DNA of 64,000 nucleotides from Saprospiraceae bacterium (GTDB taxonomy: Bacteria > Bacteroidota > Bacteroidia > Chitinophagales > Saprospiraceae), in contig JADKKF010000004.1 in the NCBI GenBank assembly GCA_016720635.1, positions 310,001-374,000 of the forward strand, written 5' to 3'. Each line of letters opens with the position of its first letter. Positions within the stretch are counted from its first letter, which is position 1. The translations under genes and the position numbers were made by a program. Positions 54,493 to 64,000 of this stretch are shown here, in pieces. A model generated the notes under the pieces. The model saw only the letters and a list, made by a program, of their open reading frames with translations, was not told the origin of the DNA and ran no database searches.

Positions 54493-55755
54493 ATGAAATA
54501 TAATTCCATATTTGGCATATTATTCATCCTTATGATTTTATCAACATGCGCCAAAAAAGATCCTACTTCTTTATGTATCGATCGGCCCTTAAATACCGAT
54601 GGCTTTGAGCTGGTCTATAAAAAGGATTTGAGCTCATATATTCAGTATATCAACCCTTTAAGGGCTCCAAAACTACTTTTTTATAAAAACTACTTGATAC
54701 ATATACCCGAACAATTCCCAGGCAACGAGGGTTTTCAAGTTTTTGATCAAAGTACAGGTGAGGTAGTTTTTGCCGATAACAAAGAACTTAATATACGATT
54801 CCATGATAGCTATATTTATAACGGCAAATTATATTATCCTCCCCTTTATACAACTAACCATTTGATGCACACATTGGATCTAAACTCTTTTGGAAAGGAT
54901 TCTATCTTAAAGAGTGAATTTGGCAGGTTTCATTTTTTATTCCATCCGATCAAAACGAATAACCCCTATTTGTTGACACAGAACGAATATAACTTAAACA
55001 ACCCAAGGCGTTATGACAATCAGTTTTCGTTGCTGGATTTGGACAAGAAGAGGACAATATGTACATTTAAAGACACTACTATGTATCCTGATGCTTTGCT
55101 ATTTTTTGTTGTTTGGGGAAATCATAATCAACAGAAAATAACCTACTTACTGCAAGGCAAATACATAGACCCAAACAATACAGGTAGAGTCACTAGTTAT
55201 TTAATAACCAGAGATATCAACTCAGGGAATTTAGAAAGCGAAACCCCTTTTGAATCCATTAGCATATATCCTGATTTTTTGGACATCAAGGATAATATTA
55301 TGTATATAGCAAACTATTATCGAGGTGCTGCCTATGATCTAATCAAAAGGGAATTCAAGTGGTATCATCCACGACCATTTGCGGTCTATAGGGAAACTCA
55401 GGTAGGTGTAACAAGCAATCAAGTTTTTAGATGCACTTATTATTCCCAAATTAACGAAGCATTTGATATCGAAACAGGAAAATCGCAACCATATTTTGAC
55501 GAATATATGAAATTGGCAGGTTCAAATAATGAAACTCCAGTAGCATTTGTGGGTGAAACGTCTAATATGACACTTTTTGAAACTTTCTACAACGAAAAAT
55601 TTCATTTGGTTGGGTTGGAGAAATTTTCAGGATGCCCATTGATATTAAATGGTTCTTATCCAGTAAATCATATAGAAGGAGCGAAATACGACCCAAACAC
55701 GAAGAGGCTCTTCATGATTGCGGAAAAGCAATTGTATTGTTTTAAGATAAAGTAA
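54493..55755 (+). CDS. Lipoprotein, propeller-like, paralog B
   Basis: A 420-residue lipoprotein with lipobox MILSTC (Cys19) and a beta-rich body similar to paralog A across its length: NTDGFELVYKKDLSSY, DQSTGEVVFADN, TRDINSGNLESETP, and terminal KFSGCPLILNGSY...KQLYCFKIK. Identity is clearly below half by eye, so the duplication is old. Spacing to A is 66 bp and to the next T9SS gene 93 bp, all on the plus strand, so joint expression is possible. Function unknown. Confidence 0.8.
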   Translation: MKYNSIFGILFILMILSTCAKKDPTSLCIDRPLNTDGFELVYKKDLSSYIQYINPLRAPKLLFYKNYLIHIPEQFPGNEGFQVFDQSTGEVVFADNKELNIRFHDSYIYNGKLYYPPLYTTNHLMHTLDLNSFGKDSILKSEFGRFHFLFHPIKTNNPYLLTQNEYNLNNPRRYDNQFSLLDLDKKRTICTFKDTTMYPDALLFFVVWGNHNQQKITYLLQGKYIDPNNTGRVTSYLITRDINSGNLESETPFESISIYPDFLDIKDNIMYIANYYRGAAYDLIKREFKWYHPRPFAVYRETQVGVTSNQVFRCTYYSQINEAFDIETGKSQPYFDEYMKLAGSNNETPVAFVGETSNMTLFETFYNEKFHLVGLEKFSGCPLILNGSYPVNHIEGAKYDPNTKRLFMIAEKQLYCFKIK

Positions 55756-55848
55756 ACTACTGCTTGTCAGAGGATTGTACTACTTAAAGGTAAAGAATAA
55801 AAACAACAAAGACTATAGCTCCAAAATTCTGATATTAAATTCAAGTCT

Positions 55849-57984
55849 ATGAAATATTTAACTTTTATTACATTCTATCTTTGCTCTTTTTCCATTCAGG
55901 CACAGACTTTTCACAAGCTTTATGATTTTGGACAAAATACTTATGAAAATGATTTTAATGGCTTGCTCGTAACAAATGATATGATATATACCAGCAGTAA
56001 TGTATGGTGTCTCAATGGGCTAAATGATAGCCTTTATCGTCATTGTGGTATGGTCACAAAATACGATTTTCATGGAAATGTACTCGAGCAAGTAAGCACT
56101 GATACTTTTTCTCCTTCATCTTATAAGCCCAATTCTATCCAAATTTTTCAAAATAAAATACTGGTTTCTGGATATTCGAATACAACACCTATACAAAATG
56201 GTAGAAATATTGTCATATACACATACGATAAGAATCTTCAAAATCAAGGGATTTTAGCTTTTCCAAGTTTGCCCTCGCCTTTTATTCATCGGGGCATATG
56301 GGTGGTAGATTCGTTCTTGTATTTGCTGGGTGAGTATGTTCAAACTTTTCCAGCTAAAGCGGAAATTCTCAAAATCGATAAAAACTTTGATATAGTCTGG
56401 AGAAAACAATACGATGCTGGCTCTGCTATTATTCAGTGTTCTGATATCCAAAAAACAAACGATGGCAATCTGGCTTTCATACTCACCGTGGATCATACTG
56501 CAGGTGTTCCACCGTATCCCACAGGATATAAAATCGTAAAAATAAATCTCGATGGCGACACCTTAAAAAGCTATTTTTATGATGACCCTGGAGACAGGAT
56601 TGATCAATTACTGGTTTCAAAAGATGGGCATTTTTATTTTAATGCATTCATAGCACCCGAGCCATTTGAGTTTGGTTCTTCTGGAAGGATAATGAAACTA
56701 AATCCAAAAATGGATTCGCTTCTTTGGAGTTGTGAATTTCCTATGGAAGATTTTTTTGCAGGAAGAAGATATGTCATATATGATATGATCGAAGCTAAAA
56801 ATGGGGATATAATTGCCTGTGGCAATACTTTAGATCATTCGGATAGGTTTGAGTTCCCTGATGGGTATTTAAGTACAAATGGTTTCATCATCAGAATATC
56901 TCCAAATGGAGTAATAAAATCGCTGAAGTTGTATAAAAATCGACAAAATTTATTTCCATTAGCCACCAACGAAAAATTTAGAAGCTCTAATTTATTGTCC
57001 ATCAAAGAGAAAGAAAATGGTGACTTAATAGCTTCTGGAATAGTTTATTATGAGGCTAATTTTGTCTTAGCAGATCGACTTGGCCATGAAACCACACATC
57101 TCTGGCTTCTATCCACAGATAGTCTTGGGTGTGTTGTAGGTTATCCTTGCAATGATATAGTGCGATTATACGCTACGAGTCCAAATAAATTAGTAACTCC
57201 CAATGTGCGATGGACAGAAAAACATCGCTTTTTCGATCCAAATAGAGAAGTTTACAAACATTTTAAATTTTCGAAAGATTCCGTATTTTATAGTCCCCAT
57301 TATTATCGAGAGTTATTAACAAGCAACGACGACCCTGGTAGTAATTTTATGGGCACGCAAAGATATTTTAGAGAGGAAAATAATCGCATCTTTGAATATA
57401 CACCTCTGGGAGAGAGGACGGTATTTGACTACAATTTAGGAATTGGAGATATTTTTAAGCATCCTTATTCATTAACAAATGCGGACTGGCCACTTAGGGT
57501 ATATCAAACATCAGATTCAATTTTACTTTTGAATGGAGAGAAAAGGAAAGTAATGACTCTTTTAGGAGCTGGATTTGAGCCAACACCAACAGAATGGGTA
57601 GAAGGGCTCGGTTCTACAAATGGATTTTTGGTGGGATACGAGAGTTCATTTAATGTGGGGCGACTTTCTTTAGAGTGTTTTTATATTAATGATACATTGG
57701 TCTATAAGAATCCCCAATCGAATACTTGTCAGATCATTATTTCTACAAAGGAAATTGATAAACCGCAATTTTCTATTTTCCCAAATCCGAGTAAGAACGA
57801 GATTTCAATACAAACAGATATAGAATTTGATCAAGTCATTTTTTATTCGATAGAAGGTAAAAGTATCAAAAAACCAGTACATTCCAATCAAATCCAAATC
57901 GATGAATTGCCAACGGGTTACTACATCTTGGAACTAAAATCCAAAGGAAAGTCATTAGGCAAGCGTAAATTTGTAAAAATATAG
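55849..57984 (+). CDS. Secreted protein with T9SS type A sorting domain, propeller-like body
   Basis: A 711-residue exported protein. Seen: signal peptide (1-18, ending SIQAQ), a body of WD/Kelch-like repeats (GNILVSGYSN-type, KTNDGNLAFILTVDH, EAKNGDIIACGNTLD, KEKENGDLIASGIVYY) to about residue 430, a second domain, and a C-terminal T9SS sorting domain (FSIFPNPSKNEISIQ...GYYILELKSKGKSLGKRKFVKI). The repeats with alternating read-out phrases are typical of large secreted propellers in this phylum. Role unknown; sorted to the cell surface or released. Confidence 0.85.
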   Translation: MKYLTFITFYLCSFSIQAQTFHKLYDFGQNTYENDFNGLLVTNDMIYTSSNVWCLNGLNDSLYRHCGMVTKYDFHGNVLEQVSTDTFSPSSYKPNSIQIFQNKILVSGYSNTTPIQNGRNIVIYTYDKNLQNQGILAFPSLPSPFIHRGIWVVDSFLYLLGEYVQTFPAKAEILKIDKNFDIVWRKQYDAGSAIIQCSDIQKTNDGNLAFILTVDHTAGVPPYPTGYKIVKINLDGDTLKSYFYDDPGDRIDQLLVSKDGHFYFNAFIAPEPFEFGSSGRIMKLNPKMDSLLWSCEFPMEDFFAGRRYVIYDMIEAKNGDIIACGNTLDHSDRFEFPDGYLSTNGFIIRISPNGVIKSLKLYKNRQNLFPLATNEKFRSSNLLSIKEKENGDLIASGIVYYEANFVLADRLGHETTHLWLLSTDSLGCVVGYPCNDIVRLYATSPNKLVTPNVRWTEKHRFFDPNREVYKHFKFSKDSVFYSPHYYRELLTSNDDPGSNFMGTQRYFREENNRIFEYTPLGERTVFDYNLGIGDIFKHPYSLTNADWPLRVYQTSDSILLLNGEKRKVMTLLGAGFEPTPTEWVEGLGSTNGFLVGYESSFNVGRLSLECFYINDTLVYKNPQSNTCQIIISTKEIDKPQFSIFPNPSKNEISIQTDIEFDQVIFYSIEGKSIKKPVHSNQIQIDELPTGYYILELKSKGKSLGKRKFVKI

Positions 57985-58026
57985 TAATACTTCGATACAA
58001 AAAAAAGAATCCAGACGCAAAGTAAA

Positions 58027-60039
58027 CTACTGCTTGGAGTTTCCTAGTTTTAGCACTTTTACTTCCGTCCTACGATTTTCTTGATGTTCCTTTTCGGTAC
58101 ATTTGACATCATTGATGCATTTGTTTTTGATTTTGGTTTCACCGTAACCGATGGTAGTTATTCGAGATTCTTCGATGCCCTTCTGTACCAAAAATGTCTT
58201 TGCATTTTCAGCTCTCAAGCGAGACAATTTATCATTGGCCCAATCCGGTCCTCGGCTGTCCGTGTGTGCACCGAGTTCGATCTCCATCTTAGGATAATTT
58301 TTTAGGATAAAAGCCAAATCTTCCAGTTCTTGCGCTGCGTCTTTGCGGATGATTGCAGAATTGTAATCATAATAAATATTCTCCAAGGTCAAAACAGAAC
58401 CAGAATCCACTTTTTCAGTCTGAATCGTAGATTGGAAAGGCTCTAAATAAATATCAGGAAGAGCCACGGCATCATGTTTCTCATCCAAATTTACCGAGCT
58501 TAAAAAATCCAAATAACCAGATTTACCGACCCTCAATTTATAAGTATTTTCATTTGGAACACAAAGGGAGTATTTGCCATGAGCATCCGATTTAAAGGTT
58601 GAGTCTTTCTTGCTAGCATCGGTGGACAAACTAAGTAATACATTGGATAAAGGCTGGTTCGTTTTACGATCCAAAACTGTCCCTGCTACCACCCTACACG
58701 TCTTCTTTTTAGACAATAAAAGTTGGAGAAATGGAATTCCATTTGGGTCAGTTGAGATATTTTTATAGCCCATATCATATTCGTTCGAATTGACTACGAC
58801 CAGGTAGTTTTTACCAGTAATCATTTCCATTTTGACCTCTCCGGCATCATTAGAAACCTTTTGCGGATCTCCCAATTGGACTTGGGCCTTCTTGGTATAT
58901 TTCATCTCAAAACCCGAATCACCCGTAGATTGTAATTTGGTATCGAATATATTTTGATTGGTTAAGGTTCCATCTTCATTCAAAGGAAATACATAAATCC
59001 CAGCTTTCGAAATGGGCAATTTTGTGTCCGCATCCACAATACTGAGCAAATATTCTACTGAATATGGCTTGAATTGATTTAGTGCAAAATAATAAATATC
59101 GTCTTTGGTTTCTTTGTTTCTATTGGATGTAAAAAATCCTGTGGTTCCATCCTCAGACAAGATCAACCCAAAATCATCTTCGAAAGAATTGAAAGGTTCG
59201 GGGAGTGGAACAGCGTATTCCCACCTTCCTTTGTCGGAATTGTACAAAGAATAATACATGTCAAACCCGCCACGCGACTCGGTGCGATTGGAAGCAAAAA
59301 ACAATGTATCTCCTTTCAAAAAGGGATATCCCTCGCTATAATCCGTATTGATGCTGGCCCCGAGGTTTTTGGGTTCTGACCAAAATCCATTATCATAAGT
59401 GGCAAAAAATAAATCCATATTATCACTTCCAGCCTTTTCACTTCTAGAAAAGACCATCACATTGCCATCTCTGTTCAGTGTTGGGTGCATTGAATTCACA
59501 TCGTCCATATTGAACCTTAGTGGCTTCACATCCAACCATTTATCATCGACCAAACGTGCCTCATAGATGTGCATCCAAGTATTGCCGTCTTGATCTTTGA
59601 TACGTCCGCTTTCATCTTGGGCATTTCTTGAAAAAAACAATTTTGAACTTTGCTCATTAAAAACTGCTGGGCCCTCCCAATATTTTGAATTCAAGCTTTT
59701 GGGCATCAACTTTGGCTTTGAAAATATGCCATTTTCGAGCTTCGAGCTGTACAAATCTGCCGCATATGCATTCACCCTTTTGTCAAATTGATTGTCGCTG
59801 TTTCTATTTGAAACAAATACAATTTTGTCTTTAAAAAAACAAGGAGAAAAGTCGAGTGATTTCGAATTTAAGCGATCTACTGGACTCAAGGCTACTTTAA
59901 AATGACTGGTATCTGACAATTTCGAAATAAAATTCTGAGGAATAGACTGAGAAAATATATTGCCATAACAGCAAATAATCAGGACAAGAATCCTGCCCAG
60001 GGCCGATATTTTTGATAATATATGATGGGTATTTTTCAC
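58027..60039 (-). CDS. OmpA-family protein with PD40-type propeller and CNA-like domains
   Basis: A 670-residue envelope protein. Seen: signal peptide; N-terminal PD40/WD-like repeats (KIVFVSNRNSDNQFD, KLFFSRNAQDESGR, NVMVFSRSEKAGSDNMDLFFATY, TLFFASNRTESRGGFDMYYS); a CarboxypepD/CNA-like domain (about 445-525); and a C-terminal OmpA domain (LENIYYDYNSAIIRKDAAQELEDL ... GAHTDSRGPDWANDKLSRLRAENAKTFLV) that binds peptidoglycan. It follows a PorP/SprF gene (minus strand) and a giant T9SS type B protein gene, a set found repeatedly in Bacteroidota. It likely fixes the complex to the cell wall. Confidence 0.92.
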   Translation of the reverse strand: MKNTHHILSKISALGRILVLIICCYGNIFSQSIPQNFISKLSDTSHFKVALSPVDRLNSKSLDFSPCFFKDKIVFVSNRNSDNQFDKRVNAYAADLYSSKLENGIFSKPKLMPKSLNSKYWEGPAVFNEQSSKLFFSRNAQDESGRIKDQDGNTWMHIYEARLVDDKWLDVKPLRFNMDDVNSMHPTLNRDGNVMVFSRSEKAGSDNMDLFFATYDNGFWSEPKNLGASINTDYSEGYPFLKGDTLFFASNRTESRGGFDMYYSLYNSDKGRWEYAVPLPEPFNSFEDDFGLILSEDGTTGFFTSNRNKETKDDIYYFALNQFKPYSVEYLLSIVDADTKLPISKAGIYVFPLNEDGTLTNQNIFDTKLQSTGDSGFEMKYTKKAQVQLGDPQKVSNDAGEVKMEMITGKNYLVVVNSNEYDMGYKNISTDPNGIPFLQLLLSKKKTCRVVAGTVLDRKTNQPLSNVLLSLSTDASKKDSTFKSDAHGKYSLCVPNENTYKLRVGKSGYLDFLSSVNLDEKHDAVALPDIYLEPFQSTIQTEKVDSGSVLTLENIYYDYNSAIIRKDAAQELEDLAFILKNYPKMEIELGAHTDSRGPDWANDKLSRLRAENAKTFLVQKGIEESRITTIGYGETKIKNKCINDVKCTEKEHQENRRTEVKVLKLGNSKQ

Positions 60040-60071
60040 TGAATTATTGCTTTGTATTTCAATTAGTTATA

Positions 60072-61037
60072 TTAAAAAAACCTAGGATTTCTTAGTAAAT
60101 CTTCATCCTGCTTGATAAAGATATACCTGAGCATGGCCTCATAGGATCCTCGATTTAGTTTTTGCAATGAGCTGATCGTATAGTCGTAAGATACACCTAA
60201 ATAGAAAGGACGAGAGATTCTAAAACCTAGTAAAAAATCCAATGACTCCCCTTTGCTTTGATTGTCTCCTCCCATACGGTAGGAGCCTCCGATGGTGATT
60301 TTTTTATTAAAAACAAAATTAACATTGGCGTCCAAATCCCAAGGAGCATTTTCGATATATTTAACCATAACTTGGGGGATCATCTCTACTTTATCGCTCA
60401 AATCAATACCAATCCCTGTCATCAAATAATAGTGTCTTTCTTCCTTGCTTATGGTACCCTGAGATTTGTCAAAATCAATATCTGCTTCTAGGATTCTAGG
60501 GACGGAGACTCCTAGATAAAAGTGTGGAACATTAAAGTAAATTCCTGCTCCAAAATTGAAAATATACTTTTTGTAAGGCTCGGTCTGCAAGGCTGGATCT
60601 TGAGCTGGGTTCTGAGATGCGATCAGCGAAGGATCGGAAAAATTCATCCCAAAATACCTACCCGAAGCCATAATACCACCCGCTAATCCCCCTTGGGCAC
60701 CGACTTTGATTCGATAGGCGTACATAGCATCCAAGTTCCATATATTTGATATCCCAATAGTGGAATGGGCTAAATTAAAACCAAGACCAACTTTATTGTT
60801 TCTGAATGGAAGGTCAACTGTGAGGAATTGGCTGATAGGTGCACCATTTATCCCTACCCACTGATTTCTATACAGGCCAGTAATAGCGGCTGCTTCTTGA
60901 TTGCCCACATACGCTGGATTATAAGCCATTTTATTGAACATAAAATGTGTGTACTGCCGCTGCTGTTGGGCCGTCATGGCAGTAACGACCAATAGATAAA
61001 TTATTACAGTAAATATATTTTTTCTCATACGCATCAT
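60072..61037 (-). CDS. PorP/SprF-family T9SS membrane protein
   Basis: A 321-residue outer membrane protein. Seen: signal peptide (1-23), QQRQYTHFMFNKMAYNPAYVGNQEAAAITGLYRNQWVGI, the PorP/SprF opening, followed by barrel strands to FRISRPFYLGVSYDYTISSL and a final RYIFIKQDEDLLRNPRFF. Partner of the giant adhesin gene upstream, which it overlaps by 4 bp (61034-61037), so the two are translated together. In gliding bacteria SprF is needed to export SprB, which makes this pair a likely adhesin-exporter unit. Confidence 0.93.
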   Translation of the reverse strand: MMRMRKNIFTVIIYLLVVTAMTAQQQRQYTHFMFNKMAYNPAYVGNQEAAAITGLYRNQWVGINGAPISQFLTVDLPFRNNKVGLGFNLAHSTIGISNIWNLDAMYAYRIKVGAQGGLAGGIMASGRYFGMNFSDPSLIASQNPAQDPALQTEPYKKYIFNFGAGIYFNVPHFYLGVSVPRILEADIDFDKSQGTISKEERHYYLMTGIGIDLSDKVEMIPQVMVKYIENAPWDLDANVNFVFNKKITIGGSYRMGGDNQSKGESLDFLLGFRISRPFYLGVSYDYTISSLQKLNRGSYEAMLRYIFIKQDEDLLRNPRFF

Positions 61038-64000
61038 CTTTTAAGGACTAAAAATCCAGATTTCTTCTTGTCTCCTGTTCCTGCATCAAATAGATAAAAA
61101 TAGGTCCCATCAGGTAAGTCCTTCTGCTTCCAAGTTCCAGTCCAATCATTTCGGTATGGTTTGGCCTGATAGACTTCATCTCCCCACTCATTATAAATCC
61201 TCAATTCATTGTTGCCATATACTGTATTTTGAACACATGGGATGATAAAATAATCATTTACCCCATCACCATTTGGTGTAAAAATATTCTGTATGATACA
61301 ATTTTGATCGTCACCCACCTGCAGCGTCACCAGAGCCGTATCGCACAATGTTGGACAAATACTGCTGCACAGTTCATAGATAATATAATCTTTGCCTACA
61401 AAATTCACCCTAGGTGTATAGGTAAAAATACCATCTTGATCAAAGTTAAGATCACCATGATTCGGCAATTGGGTTATTTTTATATCTTTGAATACATTCA
61501 AAACATCATTTGTCAATACATTAAAAACGTGTGTTGTAGCCAGCGCTAAGTTTTCAAGATCAGCCTGAGCAGAAGGCCTAAAGTCCCTGTTCACAAAGAT
61601 CGTGTCCTTGCTATAAGCTTTGCAAGTGTTATAATCAAGGATATAAACAAAACCATTTTTACCATTTTGAAGATTTCCAACCAAAGGATTTAAAATATTT
61701 GGATTGCCAATCGTAGTATTAGGGTTCATCTTTACCCAATAGCCAGTCGCAGGTGTGGGATTTTGGGCTTTGATTATTGCTTCATTTTTTTCACATAAAA
61801 TCAAATCTAGTCCAGCATCTGCTTGAACATTTGGGAATCTTTCAATATAAATCTTCTGAGGCAATGTAGCTTCCGATAAACATCCATTCAATTCTGCACG
61901 CACATAAATCTCATTCGCTCCCGTATTGAAAGAATTAAATGTCGTAAGGAAGGTGCAATAAGCAGGCGATGGACCCGCCACTTGACTATTATTTTGTGCA
62001 TTATACCAAATAAAATTGGTACCTGCCAATGTACCTCTTTCTTGAACACAAACTTGACCCATTGGATTCAATTGATCCGCACAGATAGAATCAAAAACCA
62101 TCGTAATTACTGGAAGTGTGGGCTTTGGATTGATGATTACATTCAAGGGATTGGCTGGTTCAGAAAAACATCCATTGGCCGAAATACGCAACTGATAGAC
62201 GCCTTCGTCTAATTCGTCCGAAGGGAAAATAGCGGGATTGCTCAATTGAGAATTCAACCGAGGTCCTGTCCAATGATAAGTAACCCCTGGCACAAGTAAC
62301 GTATATAATTGGATGGAATCTCCAGCACAAATGATGTTATTACCGAAGATTGTCGGTTTAGGTGGGATAGGCTTGACTATGATATTGATTTTGGCTGATG
62401 TATCTGAAATACAACCATTCTTTTCCAAAACGAGCGAGTACGAGCCTTCATCATTAGAACTGATCCGAGTCAATAATAAATCAGGACCAGTAAGGGCAAA
62501 ATTGCCTCTCGGGGTTATCCACCTGTAAGTAAATCCATTGTCCAAGTGTAAGGAAGAAAGTTTTAACGAATCTCCTTGGCAGTATTCCAAAGCTCCAGTA
62601 ATTTCTGGCTTTGGTGGCTTGGCTTTAAGATCTACAATGGTGCCCTGTGGGTCGGACTTACAGCCCTGCAAATTGGTCACAACGAGCGTGTAAATTCCGT
62701 TTTGATTGGTTGTAAAATTGTAAATGATAGGCGTTGGAAATGTGGATGTAAAATTTGGCCCTGTCCAAAAGTACTTATATGTACCATCGTCCAACGGGAA
62801 CAAGGATGCGGACAATAATAATGAATCACCTGTAGCGATACAACTGCTCCCTGTATTGCTTATTGCTGTTATTAATGGTGGCTCAAGTACAGAAACCGTT
62901 GTCTGGGATGCGTATTTGCATCCTGAAATAGTTGTTAGCTCGACCTGATAAATGCCTGGATTGGCAAGTAGTTTTACAGATTGGGCTTGAGATATTTGTT
63001 GATTATTAAATGTCCAATTATATGTGGCTCCATTTATTTGAGTAGCCTGTAGTAAAATAGAATCTCTTAGGCATTTAGGGCCATCGTTGGTTGCATTTAC
63101 TGTATATGATTGTTCGATTTCTACCAAGATAGAGTCCGAAAAAGGACTTTCACAATCATTTTGCACCAAGGTAGCTTTCCAGTAACCATTATGTAGATTG
63201 GTTGCATTTGGCAGAACAAGCATATTGGTCGAAGTGGTGATGACCGACTGATTTGGATGGTACCAGTGGTACAAGGTTCCGTTGGTGATATTATTGACCG
63301 TTAATATTAAGTCTTGACCTGGGCATTTTGTATTGGAAATGGTCAAAAGTGGCTTGGAAGGAAGTGGCGTTATCTCTACGTCCACAAACATTGGATCGGC
63401 TGGACAACCATATACGAACACTTGTAGCGAATATTTACCAGCGTTTGAAAGTAAAACAGGTTGCAGGGTTTTTATATTCTGATTGGTATCGACAAATGCA
63501 TTTGGACCCGTCCATAGATAGGATACACCAGTGCCCACAAAGTCGGTGCCCATATTCAAACTGCCATTTTCACAGACCTTTATAAAATTAGTTCTTACAC
63601 TGCCTACTGGTTTTCTTATGACTTCAATTATTTTAGAAATTGATGGGTTGGAAGCACAGTTGGATTTAGAAACTTGTACATAAAAATTGTATGTCCCGAT
63701 GGGCAAAATCAAATTGTACTGTGGAACAGTTGTTGAATCTAAAAATATACCGTTCGGAGCAATTCCTCTATACCATTTGTACACGAAATCTCCTTCAAAT
63801 GAGGTTGTTTCGAGGACAATTGGGCTTCCTTCACAGATTTTGTCCCTAGGGGCAAATAGTGTAGGAGTGCTGATCAGAGGGCTAATGTTGACAGACACCA
63901 CGCCTATGGCACTGCACCCACCAAAGCCCGTCACAGTGACATAATATAGGCCATTAATCGTGGTGTCAGCATTAACTCTAATTGGGTTTGCTGCGCTTGA
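61034..64000 (-). CDS. Giant Ig-like-repeat adhesin with gliding-motility C-terminal (T9SS type B) domain, partial
   Basis: The open frame is at least 988 codons and runs off the right edge; the GTG at 63934 is not a true start because the frame is open to the edge. Seen: repeated Ig/PKD-like units of about 80-90 residues, each with a conserved PILCxGDS / ICAGDSIQL / EYCQGDSLKL phrase and a W/Y plus NGC.S pattern; a cadherin-like region near the C-terminus (VLTNDVLNVFKDIKI...GIFTYTPRVNFVGKDYIIYELC); and a final gliding-associated C-terminal domain (NIFTPNGDGVNDYFII...LRIYNEWGDEVYQ...DGTYFYLFDAG). Secreted by T9SS and held at the surface; SprB-like by plan. Confidence 0.9.
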   Translation of the reverse strand, partial: SSAANPIRVNADTTINGLYYVTVTGFGGCSAIGVVSVNISPLISTPTLFAPRDKICEGSPIVLETTSFEGDFVYKWYRGIAPNGIFLDSTTVPQYNLILPIGTYNFYVQVSKSNCASNPSISKIIEVIRKPVGSVRTNFIKVCENGSLNMGTDFVGTGVSYLWTGPNAFVDTNQNIKTLQPVLLSNAGKYSLQVFVYGCPADPMFVDVEITPLPSKPLLTISNTKCPGQDLILTVNNITNGTLYHWYHPNQSVITTSTNMLVLPNATNLHNGYWKATLVQNDCESPFSDSILVEIEQSYTVNATNDGPKCLRDSILLQATQINGATYNWTFNNQQISQAQSVKLLANPGIYQVELTTISGCKYASQTTVSVLEPPLITAISNTGSSCIATGDSLLLSASLFPLDDGTYKYFWTGPNFTSTFPTPIIYNFTTNQNGIYTLVVTNLQGCKSDPQGTIVDLKAKPPKPEITGALEYCQGDSLKLSSLHLDNGFTYRWITPRGNFALTGPDLLLTRISSNDEGSYSLVLEKNGCISDTSAKINIIVKPIPPKPTIFGNNIICAGDSIQLYTLLVPGVTYHWTGPRLNSQLSNPAIFPSDELDEGVYQLRISANGCFSEPANPLNVIINPKPTLPVITMVFDSICADQLNPMGQVCVQERGTLAGTNFIWYNAQNNSQVAGPSPAYCTFLTTFNSFNTGANEIYVRAELNGCLSEATLPQKIYIERFPNVQADAGLDLILCEKNEAIIKAQNPTPATGYWVKMNPNTTIGNPNILNPLVGNLQNGKNGFVYILDYNTCKAYSKDTIFVNRDFRPSAQADLENLALATTHVFNVLTNDVLNVFKDIKITQLPNHGDLNFDQDGIFTYTPRVNFVGKDYIIYELCSSICPTLCDTALVTLQVGDDQNCIIQNIFTPNGDGVNDYFIIPCVQNTVYGNNELRIYNEWGDEVYQAKPYRNDWTGTWKQKDLPDGTYFYLFDAGTGDKKKSGFLVLKR

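Noticed and set aside
1..64000. CRISPR array, rRNA, tRNA or prophage
   Set aside because: No regularly spaced direct repeats, no conserved rRNA blocks, no cloverleaf seen, and no phage structural or integrase genes.

Overview
The window comes from a Bacteroidota chromosome, most plausibly a Saprospiria/Saprospiraceae-type organism. The evidence is AT-rich DNA, several type IX secretion (T9SS) products (PorP/SprF-like proteins, T9SS C-terminal sorting domains, a gliding-associated C-terminal domain), a TonB receptor beside a DUF5689 lipoprotein, and promoters of the Bacteroidota type (TTTG-N20-TANNTTTG). Genus and species cannot be read from the sequence. No rRNA, tRNA, CRISPR array, prophage or transposase gene was recognised.

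Layout. 0-9.4 kb: secreted M14 peptidase; bactofilin, AtpZ and a small membrane protein, as usually found before an ATP synthase operon, but here followed by fatty/aromatic acyl-CoA genes (SDR, PaaG-like isomerase, 3-hydroxyacyl-CoA dehydrogenase); a PorP/SprF-like protein; a SurA-type chaperone. 10-16.6 kb: two large Cys-rich T9SS-exported proteins sharing a repeated module, with a small secreted protein between them. 16.8-22.8 kb: START-like protein, ferredoxin, DEAD-box helicase, amidohydrolase-like protein, DUF5689 lipoprotein. 22.8-38.4 kb: TonB receptor, malic enzyme, PIG-V-like membrane protein, TatD, 3-methyladenine glycosylase, RsmB-type methyltransferase, a metallophosphatase pair, class III aminotransferase, and a very large DUF4175-like membrane/coiled-coil protein. 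38.4-50.9 kb is accessory: two lipoproteins with matching Gly-rich N-termini, two toxin-antitoxin pairs, a retropepsin-like protein, DUF1015, diphosphomevalonate decarboxylase, carbonic anhydrase, macrodomain protein and a tandem duplication of an Rpn-family nuclease. 51-64 kb: formimidotransferase-cyclodeaminase, two paralogous lipoproteins, a T9SS-sorted protein, then an OmpA / PorP-SprF / giant T9SS type B adhesin set that runs off the right edge.

The most unusual feature is a family of nine intergenic elements of about 80-125 bp that fold into a conserved multi-hairpin structure with compensatory base changes. Eight of them form four pairs in strictly inverted orientation. The pairs bracket short segments of one or two genes (helicase; TatD; DUF1015 plus mevalonate decarboxylase; FTCD), often sitting 7-20 bp from a stop codon. 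A second, smaller REP-like family lies around the toxin-antitoxin island.

Quality note: at least nine genes are broken by single-base indels, mostly in short homopolymers, and reading the protein through each indel restores a normal family sequence. This pattern suggests uncorrected long-read errors more than true decay. Such genes are given here with their restored spans.
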